Shown here: positions 32,717-45,540 of the stretch, in pieces
Layout: each line of letters opens with the position of its first letter
How positions within the stretch are numbered: position 1 is the stretch's first letter
Source: Viola odorata
Lineage: Eukaryota > Streptophyta > Magnoliopsida > Malpighiales > Violaceae
Assembly: GCA_963691705.1 (NCBI GenBank)
Contig: OY829538.1
Coordinates: 20,300,443 to 20,364,442, forward strand
DNA length: 64,000 nucleotides
Reading direction: 5' to 3'
Position numbers and translations under genes: made by a program
The notes under the pieces: model-generated
What the model was told of the DNA's origin: nothing
Databases searched by the model: none
The model's input: the letters and a program-made list of their open reading frames with translations, nothing else

Positions 32717-35247
32717 TGTTGGTACCCGAATTTTGACGCTAGGACGTTCAAATCACCTGCAAAATAGCATGCCCGCATTTTAATGCGCTTAATCAATTAT
32801 AGTTATATTTATTTTTTTGCTAACCGTTAATGATCTCGCGGTACAGCTCGAGTCCTTTCGTATTCTTTCATTTTTATCTATCATTTTGGTTCTTTTACTT
32901 TTTTAGTCTTATTATGCCCCGAACGAGCTTTTTCGACACTTTGTCAAAATAAATGCATTTAGAGAGTTGAGCTCAATTTTTTGTTCGCATCATCTTGATC
33001 GTCATATTTTTCTCTATAACGTAGTTGCTTTCGTTTGAACTTCTCGCCAGTTTCATCACATTGATAGATCGAGCCCATATTAATTTGTAAAGCATTTTTC
33101 TTCTTTCTTTTTAATCAACCGTTGGATTGGTTGACTGCTCCCTTAGTCAACCATCCAACGGTCACATGATTTAAAACAACCATCCCTTCCCCTTTCTTTT
33201 CCCGCAAGCCTTCCCTCTCCAATTCGAAGCCGCGTCATTGCTTCGAGAAGGAACCTCGTCATTGCTTTGAGAAGGAAGCTTAGTCATCATGCCCAGCCAC
33301 TCCTTCCCGTGGCTTCCTTTCATTCTCAGCCACGCTAATCATTGAGCCGCGTCACGGTTTGCTCACCACACATTCGTCCCAGCTCTCCTCCTATAAATAC
33401 CTAACTATTTACAACCTTAAAGCCCATGGGTTTACACACCCTCTCACCACCAACATCAATCCAAGCAAAAGGAAGCAATCAAAGTGAGTATTCATCAATA
33501 TTTCTCTCGCTAAGTTTTCATCAAATTTTCGTTTATCTTCCTAATCAGTCAATCAATTGCTCAAATCTGCTTTAAACACTTATTTTTCAAGTTATAATAG
33601 TTTTGCTTGCTTCAATTTAAATGCCTGCTTCCTTGTTTAATTAATTGCAAATTTTTGGTTTTAATGCATATATATATTCAATCGTCAAATTAAGCTTCGT
33701 TTGTGGATGAAATGATTTGATTCTTGTTGGGTTTTGGTCGCGGTTTAGTCGTGCTTCATCTCTGTACATTGTGACGCATTTTTTATTTGTGTTGGTGGTC
33801 GGAGCTGCCTTCCTTGTCGCCGGCAGTAGGGTCGGTGCAAGGAAGAAGAAGAACAGTAACATGTTCAAGGGAGAAGAAAGGTGACGGGCCAAGCCCGTCC
33901 TTTTCTTCTTCTTTTTTAAAACATAGATGGGCCTCGGCTTAAGCCAAGCCCATCTGTTCCCCTCTTCCAATTTAATTCATGGGCCTAGGAATTATTCCTG
34001 GCCCATTTTAATTAAATTCCAACATATGGGGCCGACCCAAATAATTTTTCGTCGATTGTTCGAGTCACTTTATTTTCATGTTTATTTAATAACATGCTTC
34101 GTATGCCATCTTTAATTAATAACTCATATGCCGTATTTAAATTAATTGCTCGTATGCTCTTTTTTACAATTATGCCATGTTTTAAATTGTATGAAATATT
34201 CGTATGCTCTTTTTTACAATTATGCTGTGTTTTAAATCGTATGAAATATTCGTATGCTATTTTCGTAATTTGTGTCATGACTAATTGTCGTAAATTATCC
34301 GTATGCCATGTGTATTTAATTAATTACTTGCTTGTTTGAAGTTAATTAAATGTTTATTTTACTTGTTCATTATTTATTTTCAATCGAACTATCGCTAATA
34401 CTTTCGTTTTGTAAGGTAGATCAAGTTCACGCAACGCAAGTACGCTTTCTACCCCTTGTTATTTATTCAATGCTTTCCGCAAATATTACTTGTATGCATG
34501 CTATTTAAAAATGTTAAAAAACTCATCGTATTTGTATGCATGATATTTAGAATTGTTAGAAAAATCAACGCAAATGTATACGTGTTTAAATCACTCGCTT
34601 TTATACCATGAAATTAATTATTTTGCATTGATATATGAGCATGGTGGCTTCGATCCCACATGGTTATTTGCATTTCATTAAATTGGTATTGTGCTAGTAT
34701 TCATCCATGTTAGGATCACTTAGTAAATTAATTAATCATGCATGGCCCGTTGATGATAAAGAGGGCTCTCGCTTTACTAAGCAGTCCCGATAAGAAATAA
34801 CAAAATTATTAAAGCGATGAATACCTCTGAGGGCCCAAGTCATGTGTCAAAAATGTTTAAGTAATCGGAAAGTGGCCCAATTTTTGTAACAGGATTTCGG
34901 TTGACACTCTATGATCGTTTACCTTGTAAATGATTGGAAAGTGGCCCGTTTCCGTGCGCGGGATTGGTCGACATGCTTCGATTATTTATTCATTTTTATG
35001 TTAAAAAATGTTTTCCAAACACCTTTTTAAGGATGTGACTTGGGTGCCTAACACCTTCCCAAGTCCATAATACGACCCCGAACTTTCGTTCTTAGGTTTA
35101 GACCACATGTGCCTTAGTTTTTATTTTTTTATGCCATGACGATTAGGTTCCCTAAACCTTAGAAAATAGGGTGGCGACTTCATTGCATTATGCTTAGCAT
35201 CCGTCCCGAACCTAAACTCATTTTTCGACGAAAAAGAAGGTGCGACA
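32717..35247 (+). repeat. 3' LTR of element X (2531 bp)
   Basis: Starts TGTTGGTACCCGAA and ends AAGGTGCGACA. It includes a TATA box at 33391 and a 3' part nearly identical to 21625-23357. Near the end the terminal word reads agaaggtgcgaca, where the other LTRs have gggggtgcgaca. Confidence 0.9.
33391..33399 (+). promoter_or_regulatory. TATA box of the element X 3' LTR
   Basis: CTATAAATA is followed by the leader. It matches the position of the box in the LTR of element Y (3466). The 5' LTR of X has lost this region. Confidence 0.65.
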
Positions 35248-35835
35248 GGTTTATAGCAGGAGCTTCTTGTAGGATTTGTGTGGGTGTATGTATGCGTGTC
35301 CATGTCCAGAGATGAGGGGGGTATTTATACCCCTCCCTGCGGGTCACCTCGAACATATGAGGCCCAGGGATCGTAGCATTCAATGCTCTAAGTGGCGCAT
35401 TAAATGCCATTACCTCCGCCATAAATGCTCTCATATCCGTCATATATGCTCTGGCGTCCTCCATAAATGCAGCTTAGGAGGTGATGATTATCCTCGATCC
35501 GTGCGTGCCACGTGGCTTGGACTAAAATAACGGTTACCGATACTTGCCCCGGCAACCGATATCTTCCTTGTTGTACCCTACCGGTAATGTACTTGCCTGT
35601 CGGATTCGGTAGGTCTGTCAAGGTCCATAGATGTAGTCTTTGTTATCATGGGACCTCCCCCCTTGGTGATGAGTAGCCGGTAATGTTCCCTTTAGGGACT
35701 CTATCGGTATCTTATTGAGCTCGTTTAAGTGGCCTCAGCTAGCCAAAATTAAGTCAAAGGACACGTGGAATGACCAAAGTACCCTTGACATTTCTTCATG
35801 TATTATCACTCTGTATTAAACAATTCGCTAACGAA
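35248..35835 (-). other. Possible reversed LTR fragment
   Basis: On the minus strand, GGGGTATAAATACCCCC (35320-35333) looks like an LTR or promoter TATA region, followed by a leader-like stretch. Words such as cataaatgctctcatatc repeat within it. No terminus or coding domain was found. No host gene is seen. Confidence 0.35.
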
Positions 35836-37328
35836 AATTTTGTGTTTTGGGAATTCCATCCCACTTATTTCTTGTGAAGAATATTCGTACCAGAAAGCCT
35901 CTTGTTCACGTTCAACCCACCGCTAGTCTTACCACCAAAGCCTCCCTCCCTGTGTGGCATGGTCCCCTGGGTCATCCACACCGGGAGCTTCTACGTTATA
36001 CTGTTAGCTCCAATAATCTTCCAGTTGCTAATAAATGTTCATTTAGTTCCTTTAATTGTTTTCATTGTCCTTTATGTAAGTCTTCTCATTTGTCATTAAA
36101 AACCACTGGCCATCGTAGTTCTTTTCTGTTGGAAATAATTTTTAGTGACGTGTGGAGCCCTGCCCCGGTTTCTTTCAGTCATTTTTGCTATTTTGTCATT
36201 TTCGTGGATGATTATTCAAAAAAAAATTGTACTATCCTTTGCTCTATAAATTTGATGGCTTTCAAATTTCTCAACTCTTTCAAAAATTGGTTGAGCATTA
36301 ACTTGATCGGAAAATTAAATCCGTCCAAACTGATTGGTGTGGGAAATTTTGCAAATTAATTTATTTCTTTCAAGATTTAGGAATTACTCATCGGATAATT
36401 TGTCCGCACACCAACGGTCAAATTTAGTGAAAGCATCTCCATATTTATGGTCATATGCATTTGAAACAACTGTTTTCTTAATAAATTGCCAACCCTTTCC
36501 CACGTTGAATAAGGTCTCGCCTAACCAGTTATTGTTTGGCACTCCTCCTGATTATAAGTTCTTAAAAAGTGTTCCGTTGTTCTTGTTTTCCATATCTCCG
36601 GTCATACAATTAACATAAGTTAGATTTTTGTTATGTCAGATGTCTATTTCTTGGTTATAGCTCTGCTCATCACGGGTATAGGTGTCTTGACCTCAAAACC
36701 AATAGAATATATCTCGCACGACACGCTCAATTCATCAAGTCTTCCCATTTGCCGCACAACAAAATTGGTCATCCTCTGCTTCCACTAACTCAGAAAATTC
36801 TCCACCCATCTCGTGTCCAGTTTTGTCATTGTCTTGTCCCGCCCGGTCTAATCTCCAGCAGTAGCCTCGCAAAGCTCAGCCCGCGAGGAGTGCCTAACTT
36901 GGTGAAAGCCCAAGCCCATTAGCTGGCCCCTTGGCACAACATATAAGCCCATCATCAAACCCGTCCCTCTCATCTATCCCATGCCAACCAACCAGACATC
37001 CTCCATCTCCATATGCCAACAAATGACAACATCCCACGGCTCTTCGCCCCACTCGCAAGCCTAACCCGAAATAATCAACTGACTTTGCCTGCTCTCATGT
37101 TACCTTACCTGTGACTCATGAGTCCGAGCCCAAATCACATGTCGCTGCCCTTAAATCAAGCCACTGGCGTCGTTCCATGGAGGAAGAGTTTAACGCTCTT
37201 CAACTTAATAAAACATGGCGTCTTGTTCCCTATCAGCAGCATATGAATCTCATCGGGTGTAAATGGGTGTTTAAACTAAAGGGGAAGGCCGACGACAGTG
37301 TTGAGCGCTATAAAGCGTGTTTAGTGGC

Positions 37329-38012
37329 AGATAATACATAATTACGCCTCAGGGGCATTCTGGACCTTTTACCCTGCCAACACATGGTCAGAATGGCCTA
37401 GTCAGCATTTGGTCAAGCGGCCACTTGGTCGAAACAGTCCGAAAGCTCTTTCGTCTAGCGGCCAACAAGAGGGCTAACGGTAAGGAGGATTCAAACGGAG
37501 CAGAGGAGAGGCCAGTCGTTGTGACACGTGTCCAGCTACCAGGCGGAAAAAACTTGAGTACATCATAATGTACCTATATCATGATCTAAGATGATGACAT
37601 GTGCCCCAAATAGTGCTAGAATACCACTATTCTTAACACTTTTGGACACGTGTCATCATCTTACATCATGATGTAGGTACATCATAATGTACCCAAGTTT
37701 TACTCCTACCGGGCGGCACGTTCTAGCGATGCGTGTCCAACCGACTAAGGAGGGAAAAGCCTATAAATACCCCCTCCTTCTCACTTGGAAGGTACGTACA
37801 CACAACTTTTACTATTCACTCAAACCATCAGTACTCGCATTTTCCGCTAGAACTAACTGACCATCGGAGTCTCTACGCCGGAGGCCCCCTCCGGTGCTTT
37901 GCAGGTATCACTTAACAGAACATACCAAGCGGACAGACCTGCACAACAATCCCAAATCTACCCCAGCACATCCCGTTACGGTTTAGCCCTCACCCCCGAT
38001 CCAGGAATATCA
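37329..38012 (+). repeat. Tat-type solo LTR inside copia D (684 bp)
   Basis: The insertion lies inside the reverse transcriptase codons and is flanked by the 5-bp duplication GTGGC (37324-37328 and 38013-38017). The reading frame of the copia continues exactly if one duplication and the insert are ignored. The insert begins AGATAATACATAATTACG (a TG start changed to AG) and ends GGAATATCA. It has CTATAAATACCCCC at 37761 and the block CATCGGAGTCTCTACGCCGG with GGTGCTTTGCAGGT, as in the Z' LTR. No internal region is present. Confidence 0.88.
37551..37699. mobile_element. 149-bp hairpin MITE inside the solo LTR
   Basis: The two halves are inverted copies. aacttgagtacatcataatg on the left pairs with cattatgatgtacccaagtt-type sequence on the right, and the arms extend about 65 bp with a short AT-rich loop. 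The flanks are A- and T-runs, so the target duplication cannot be fixed. The superfamily is unknown. Confidence 0.75.
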
Positions 38013-38640
38013 GTGGCCAAGGGGTTCCATCAACAGGAAGGCCTTGACTGTGACAAGACTTTTAGTGTTGTCGTAGAACCTCCCATGGTCCGCACGGTTC
38101 TCTCTTTGGCAGTTCAACAGGGATGGTCTATTCGTCAACTTGACGTTCAAAACACCTTCTTCAGTACTGACTAAAGTTGAGTTGGATCATACTCCATTCT
38201 CTAACCCAAAACTATATCATAGTGATGTAGGGACCTTGATTTATCTCCAAATGATCAGGCCAGACATATTTTTCCAGTAAATTCTATCAATATATGCATT
38301 CTCCTTCTAATTTGTATTGGGATTTAGTCAAGCGTATTCCCTGATATCTTCAACAACCCTCTACTATGGGATTGTTTCTTAAGTGACTAGGCTGGTGATT
38401 GTCGAGATCGGAAGTCTACAGGTGGATATTTGGCTTTCCTCGGTGATAATCTTGTTTCCTGGCAAGCGAAGAAACAAAAAACGGTGGCTCGGTCTTCTAC
38501 TGAAGCCGAGTATAAGGCCTTGGCTGATGGAGCTTCCGAGCCAGTTTGGTTATCTAGATTGCTACGCGAGCTGTATGGTGGACGCGTTATTGTTCCGACC
38601 ATTTAGTGTGGGGGAGAGTGAGAACTACAATAATGCAGAG

Positions 38641-39439
38641 AACCTTACATCACCAGTGCTAACCTTAGCCTAGAAAATCTCCCGCAGAAACAAACCCACC
38701 CTCGAACCATAGCCACCCAATCAGCAACACGGACCGGATCTGGTGCAAACCACCCTAAACCAGCACCCATAACCACTCCAGATCTCAAATCTGGCAATCC
38801 CTAACCACACCCAACCAACCCGAGACATCAAACTGCCCAGACACGCTCCTAACACAAACACCGGAGCAAAATCCAAAGACATACACCCCCACCGACCCTA
38901 AATGAAGGTAGAAAAAAAAAGCCTCCGACGACCACCGCTCCGTTGGCGACTGCAAAACTAGACCAACCTTTTAATGAAACAAAAAACAAAAAACAAAAAA
39001 CCCACACTCTACTCCATAGCCATGGTCGGACTAGAGGGGTTGTGGGGGATGGTCGGATCGATTGCATGGGCCTAAGGGTTCTTAGGCAATAGAGGGATCT
39101 GGTGCCCAACCAGAGGATTCTCTCTAGAGAAAACTAGTGAGGACTTAAAGGCCCCAATGATACTATCAAGAGGTTCAATACCATGAAAAAAATTGAGGAA
39201 CAACAATAAGAGCAACAAAACCTAATGCGACAGGAGAGGAACTATCAAAATCTCTGCATTGCCCCAAAAAAAAAACTTACTAATAAGCCCCTTAACATTA
39301 GTTGAATTAACTCTCAACTCTCAAAGACTTGCTATTGAGACGTACTAATAAGTTTCTTGATATTATTCATTACAATAAAGTGAAAAACTGTCATTAGTCT
39401 TCGCTCTTCGGACTCTTTCAGATGATGACATCAATATAC
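38641..39439. other. Region between copia D and the MEB-like gene
   Basis: The first part (to about 39130) is rich in C and A on the plus strand and includes a tctctctagagaaaactagtg phrase that resembles plant LINE ends, but no LINE domain is visible. The last part (about 39130-39439) is AT-rich and probably holds the 3' untranslated region of the minus-strand gene. Confidence 0.4.
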
Positions 39440-42400
39440 TCAATTGGATGCCCATGCAGGTACACCAAAACTCGCATCACCAAGGGAGTCACCAACAGGA
39501 GCTTCTGGTTTGAGCCAACCAAGATTTTCAACGAGTTTCTTGATCACGTTGCCTGCTACGTATGAAAGGCCAGAAGCTGCAATGGCGATAACTGCATAGT
39601 AGAGCACTGTCATAGTGTAGCTCTTGGAGGGCCTCTGGATGTGAGCCTTCCCTATGGCAAGTCCTATAATGCATAAAAGAGAGGCTACTGCAACAGCTCC
39701 TAGTGTGTGATCTTTATCGTCGAACCTAGAAAATGAGTAGCCATAAACCACGGGAGGCACTAAGCCGAAAACAATGAATGACAATATAACAACTGTCACA
39801 TGAAGTGCGAAATTCTGTTTCCGCCCCAGCAGTTCTTGATAGCGACCAACTTGCTCATCATCTGTCTCATCAGAGACTCTTGTGTGCTCTGCTTTTAATT
39901 CCCAAAGCTGTAAATTTCAAATGTCAGTTTTAGATTGAAGGACTTGAGGTTCACATATATCAGAAGAATATCAGTCTAATATGTTGTTTGTACATGGTGA
40001 TTCCAATATCATAGAGCCGGACTCTTTACCAGACATGACATTGCGAGATTGAACTTACCTTATTACGTGGATTCACATGAGAAACATAATCTCAATAACA
40101 GAACAGAGACCATAAAAAAACCACAGATACTAGAACATAGTATACTTTTGAAAACTCGCCTTTAATCTAAAACAATGTTGTCCAACTTTAACCTAACCAG
40201 TCCAGGACTTGATTTATTTTCACTGTCAAGCATAGCTCCTGGCATATATCAAAAGCTCTAAAAGTAGTTCCCAACTACACCAGAAGTAATTACAAACTGA
40301 CATGAGAAGTTACTTACATGGTGGACAGTGATGAAAAGACCACCAATCAGGTTTGCCAAAGCCAAAGCCACAATATTCACTGCAATCAGAAGACAGTAGA
40401 TTAAGCAACGTAAGTTTAAAAACAAAACTAATTCTTAGAATGGAAGTAAAAATAAGATAAGCAACGCTTTTTCTTTTGGTTGGATCATTACAACCCAACC
40501 TGCATCCATGACCAACCCCTTCCCACTTTTCTTGGTAAGGGGAAGTGCACTTAATGGCCATGCTATGCGTGTGGGATAAATTCCTTTTTCATCTGAATGC
40601 AAGCAGCTATGTAAAATGACACTATAGTACCAAATTAACTATAAACTGTCAAGTACAGTAAAAATTGTAAATACATTTTCGAACGATGTATAAAGCTCAC
40701 AGCAGGTTTGAGATAGCCTAGCAATGTCAGATGCCAGAAACTTAGAGCCATATAATGCCAATGGTACACCGAAATGTCAATTTCAATAACGCTATGACCC
40801 AAGTCAAAGTAAACCAAGGAAAATTATTTGACAGACTTACATGCGGCTACATCAGCGCTGACAGAAGATGTTACAACACTTAGACTGGTAATTGATTGAG
40901 TTAAACCGCCATACACAATGCTCTTCAGGATTTCCAAACTGTTCCCACTGCTCGATTCAGAATCAACTGACGGTGCTGTCTGAGATAATCCCACATTTGG
41001 CACACTCAAAGGAAGTTCTTCTTCAACTGGTCCTGATTCAAAAACTAGTATATCATGATCTCTTCTGATTTACTTTTTACTCAGGATACATTCTAAACAT
41101 ATAAACTATCTTTACTATTCAACAAGCAAGAAATATCCCATGCTGTAGAACAACATCAACTCCATTCTATCAATATATCTGGATTATAAGCAAGAAGCAA
41201 TAAGACAAGGATATTTTGATTTTTTGAGGATGAAAAAGATTTTGTACATTTCCTGATGCCTTATTTAAACAGATGGACAAATCATGTGAACTGGAATCTG
41301 GTTCAACAAATTCTATCACCAGACTTATTCCAGTCATTCAGTAGCCTGGGCCTAGTATCACCACCATTATGGGTTGCCTAGAGCATGCAAAAGCCATAGA
41401 GATCTTACTATAACATAAGGCTGGAGAAATTAATTTTCTCATGTCCTTTCTGTTTTAGGGGTGGGCGATATTTTCAGAAAAAGCAGATGAATAGTACCAA
41501 AGGAAAAATTGGGGGGATTATTCTGCTCATAATGTTAAAAATAAAAGAAGAACCAAAAAGTACTCGTATACCTTTGGAGCTCTCTTTGATATCATCGGCA
41601 AGTTTACCAGAAATTACAGCTCCAGGTATGTCAATAATAGCCTCTACAGCTCCTTTCCCACCTACAAAAAATCCTTTTAGAATGGATGAGTAGCTCTAAT
41701 AATCATGAGCAATATGATCACCTGCCAGTCGAAAATTAAACTACTCATGAGGTATTAGGAGGCACTACATTTCTATCTATAATGAATATAGGAAGGCAAC
41801 AAAACATCTCAGGAGTAACCTCTGTTAGTGCCTCACACCACATTTAAACGGTCATAGGCTTGCTTGCGAAAAAAAAAAGGACAAAAAGGGAAATAATTAG
41901 AAAAAGGAAATAGTTAGGTAAGATTGCTTGCATGCACAGGTATGCTCTAATAAGCAAGTAAGAAATAAGTCAACAAGGATGGGCCTAGAACAAGTAAATA
42001 CATATTTTCTTTACTAAAAAGGAAACAGATGAAAAAGGTAGGGCAGATGTCTTTGTACATGACATCTGGCACATACCTGTTGTGTTCTTTCCAAATGAAG
42101 CTGCTGAATTTCCGTCCCCATAGATCATGTCATCTTCAAAATTTACAGAGTCTGGTTTCGGATGAGCTACATTGGGTTCTGAACCGTGTTTACGGTTAAT
42201 CTCTTGGATTTTAGCCTCTGGCTCTGAATGAGCTTCAATGTCTCTATCAGCTTCCTGGTGTTCAATGATTCCATAATCCAGACCAACACCTTCTGGTGAA
42301 GTTTTACCCTTTGCAGGTTGAAGTTCGCTATCTGGATGGAAAACCACAGAAGTACCATTAACTTGGTCAGAATACCCAACTGATGGTGCTTTGTTTGCCA

Positions 42401-45400
42401 GTGAGTCACGTAGTGGAGTTGGTACAACATCACTTTCTGCAAGAGGCAAAGGCAGGATTTCTGGTGAAGGTTCCAAAAATACAGATGTAAATTGTGAACA
42501 AAAGTAATTCTTGCCAAAATCCTAATGATGATAATGGTTTTATTACATCAAACGTGAAAAGTATGGTTAGTTTGGAAGGATTTATAATTCTCTAGAATGG
42601 ATTGAAACTAAAATCAGTTAAAAGATACCAATAATTTTACTATAGTTAATTCCTTCACTCTTCCACTTGAATGATATTGCTGCAGAAGTAAATTGGAGAC
42701 TGAAGATTCAAAATAAACATCTGAAGTAGTTTTAAAAGTATCCAACGGAAACAGACAACAAGAAAGGAAGAAAAATGAATAACTTGCTAATCTAATTCTT
42801 TCAACATTTCAAGTCTCCCTGTGATGCTAACAGTTTTTGTGTTTGGCCAACATAAGAACAATTACAAGGATGCCAAATATTTTTGAATGGCGGAAATAAT
42901 TTTGATACTTCTGTTTTTTTTTTCCATGTATTATGCTATGTAATTATATAAATTCATCCAGTATGATTTAAAACATTGCTTAAGGCATATCACCTTTCCT
43001 GCCCCTGGTGTCTCTGCCCTTAAAGATCTGCAAGAACCAGTTGCCTGTAAAATAAAATACAAAGGTTAAATGGCAGACCATATTATAGGTTAAGAACAAT
43101 GGAACATGGAAACAATGTAGTATGCTATGCACAGATTTTTTTGTGTGTGAAAAGAATACTATGTGAAAGCCATAAAAGAGGAAAATTTTGTTCAAGAAAA
43201 TTTCCAACATTTAGACTAGCTAGTAGCCACTTGGACTTGTACGAAATTCTTTAAATTGTATCCATAATGGATTTCGAGGAAAATGATTCCTCACTTACGT
43301 AACTCCTTTTAGGTGACGAGCACCTACGATTATTTATGCATGCCGATTTTTACTTCCAAAAACATCAGCAAGAGTGTACAGTTGAGGGACATTTCTCAAA
43401 CAGTGATCCAGAAAGACTGTTTAGAGAAGTATACAGTACCTGCAGGAATGAGAAAGCTGAAGCATGATGTGCATCGGAATTCATCAGGATCGGGACGGGA
43501 TACCATTTCAATCCTATAAACAATGACTTTCTGGATGCAAGTTTCACAATTAGGACAGTAGAATTCATGTGGACCGGGCTTATCATATAATGTTTTAAGA
43601 TATAATTCTGTGACGATCTGTCTATTTTCTGTTGTTAGGCTAGGACTTCCATGTTCTGCTACCATCTGCATGGGAGAAGTATACTCTATAATCTGTTCCC
43701 TAAATGACTGGTTGAGAAATGGAAAACCGGATACAGCTGGAAGGCCATTAGTCTCGGAAATTCCATGTTCTGCCACCACTTGTCTGGTAGAAGTATACCC
43801 TATAATCTGTTCCTTAAATGACTGATCGAGAAATGGAACACTGGATACAGCTGGAAGGCCATTAGTCTTGGTAACTGTATTAACTTCTTCACCTTTGCCT
43901 CCGGAAAATCCATCCATGGGAGAAGTGTCTAAAACAAAAGCAGCAGACAAAGATTGAACAACTAGTTTAGAACTTCAGAGATCATAACTTATCGGTGAAC
44001 TCGTCAGGTGATATTCAAGCATTTAATGAGAAACAATGCAGATAGAGCTGAATACTTAAATTGTCATTCTGCCTAGGTCAAGTAAATTAAGCATCCAAAC
44101 CCAGTAACATAGTTGATGTAAAAAAATAAAAATAAAAGAAAGTTGCTGATATGTAATCACACAAGATGAGAAGACTTTGACTTATTCAATCACAAATAAA
44201 AATTGTCACCACAAACAAAAGGAATAAAAGAGGTGACATCAGTGATATGGGCATTTTCCCATCAACCATCACAGCAGCGGGTATTAAATTTAACACTTCT
44301 TTCCTGCCACATCAGCTTAACACCCAACCAAATCATCAAATAATACCCACTTTTCTTTTAACTTCACAGCAGAGTATTTTTCAGGGTGTTATGCACTTTC
44401 TTTCCCTTCCACATCATTTAATCATATACCCACCATATTTTTCATTTCTTTTTCTTATTAAATTTATAATTACTATAATAATTACTTTTTATAATATAAT
44501 AAATAATAAATAATATTTTTTTAATATAAATTAATTAAATTTCATAATTTATTTTCGGATTTCAAAAAATATACAAAAAATAATATAATATTTTTTAAAA
44601 GTAACATACGATATTATTTATCACTAAGTAAATCAAACATATATAGATTATTGCAAACCAACCAAAAAAATCTCAGGTGTCCAAATGACACAATCACAAG
44701 ATCTCAAAAAATAAAAATAATGGTATATTTTTTTAAATTATTTTGAGTAATTATTATGAAAAAAAAACATTTAAAAAAGAAGAAAATGAAAAAAAAATGT
44801 AAAAAACTCTAATTTTTTTTTCTTTCCAAATAATACAAACCTAGTCTCAATTTATAGATCTCAAAAAATTAAAAATAATTTAAATGTTTTTTTACATTTT
44901 TTTAATCCATATACAAACCTAGTCTCAATTTAATATTTTTTAAAAAATTATTTTCAGTATTTATTATAAAAAAATCCATTTAAAAAATGAGGGGGGAAAA
45001 AATAAATAATGCGGTGGACCAATGGCAGCCCGCCACGCGTGCGCCTGCAGGCCTATCATTGACGCGTGGCGGGCTGCCATTGGTCCACCGCATTATTATT
45101 ATTTTTTTTTAAAAAAAACTGATAATGGCGAGTTCCACTGTCAGAAAAATTCGGTACCAAATTTTGATACCCTCTCTATCCTACAGAGCATTTGACACCT
45201 CTGCTGCAACCAATAATCTCCTAAAAAAACACCTCTCACAAGATTAGCCCATCATATAGGTATAAATAAATAGAATAAATGAGAGATCCACAAGAGCTGA
45301 CCCAACTCTATTTATTATTTGTTTTTTAAGGGAAAAAAATAAAACAAATTTCAGCAGTTCGCATCATAGCAACTGTCATAAGTGACCTGATTAAGATTAT

Positions 45401-45509
45401 TGTTAATCATTAATGAAGATACGGTTAAAACCCATAATTCTTGTTCCATTAGGTTGCCAATCTTACAATCTAAGTATCAATGGACCATTTCTAATTTTTT
45501 TTTAAAAAT

Positions 45510-45540
<31 letters not shown>

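Larger units (their letters stand above)
21625..35247 (+). mobile_element. Gag-only Tat/Ogre-type element X
   Basis: The layout is a truncated 5' LTR (21625-23357), a primer-binding site (23361), a long leader with tandem repeats, and a gag (25538-27133). Then come 5.5 kb of non-coding 3' sequence with 47-bp and 54-bp minisatellites, a purine tract, and a complete 3' LTR (32717-35247). No protease, reverse transcriptase, RNase H or integrase is found between gag and the 3' LTR on either strand. This is the architecture of non-autonomous gag-carrying retrotransposons (TR-GAG type), which would need enzymes from a related element. The LTRs differ by a few percent by eye, so the insertion is not very recent. 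The 5' LTR lacks its TATA region, so the copy should be silent. Confidence 0.85.
35836..38640 (+). pseudogene. Ty1/copia pol remnant D
   Basis: Plus-strand copia domains appear in order. GAG-pre-integrase (PVWHGPLGHPHRELL, CPLCKSSHLSL) lies at about 35847-36105, and the integrase core with IFSDVWSPAP and FVDDYSK follows to 36360. The integrase C-terminal side (SPNQLLFGTPPDYKFL) is at 36334-36618. Reverse transcriptase begins at 37111 (HWRRSMEEEFNALQLNKTW, GCKWVFKLKG), is cut by a solo LTR, and resumes at 38013 ([27 protein letters not shown]). RNase H is at 38390-38610 ([29 protein letters not shown]). The middle of reverse transcriptase is deleted after 38160, and frameshifts are frequent. 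The style suggests the Ale/Retrofit group, with moderate confidence. No LTRs of its own were seen. Confidence 0.85.

Noticed and set aside
44258..45252. 7-bp CCCATCA direct repeat as the target duplication of transposon copy 2
   Set aside because: It would place the left border two to three bases inside the terminal repeat shared with copy 1, and copy 1 has a proven 3-bp TAA duplication. A decayed TAA/TTA site fits better, though not certainly.
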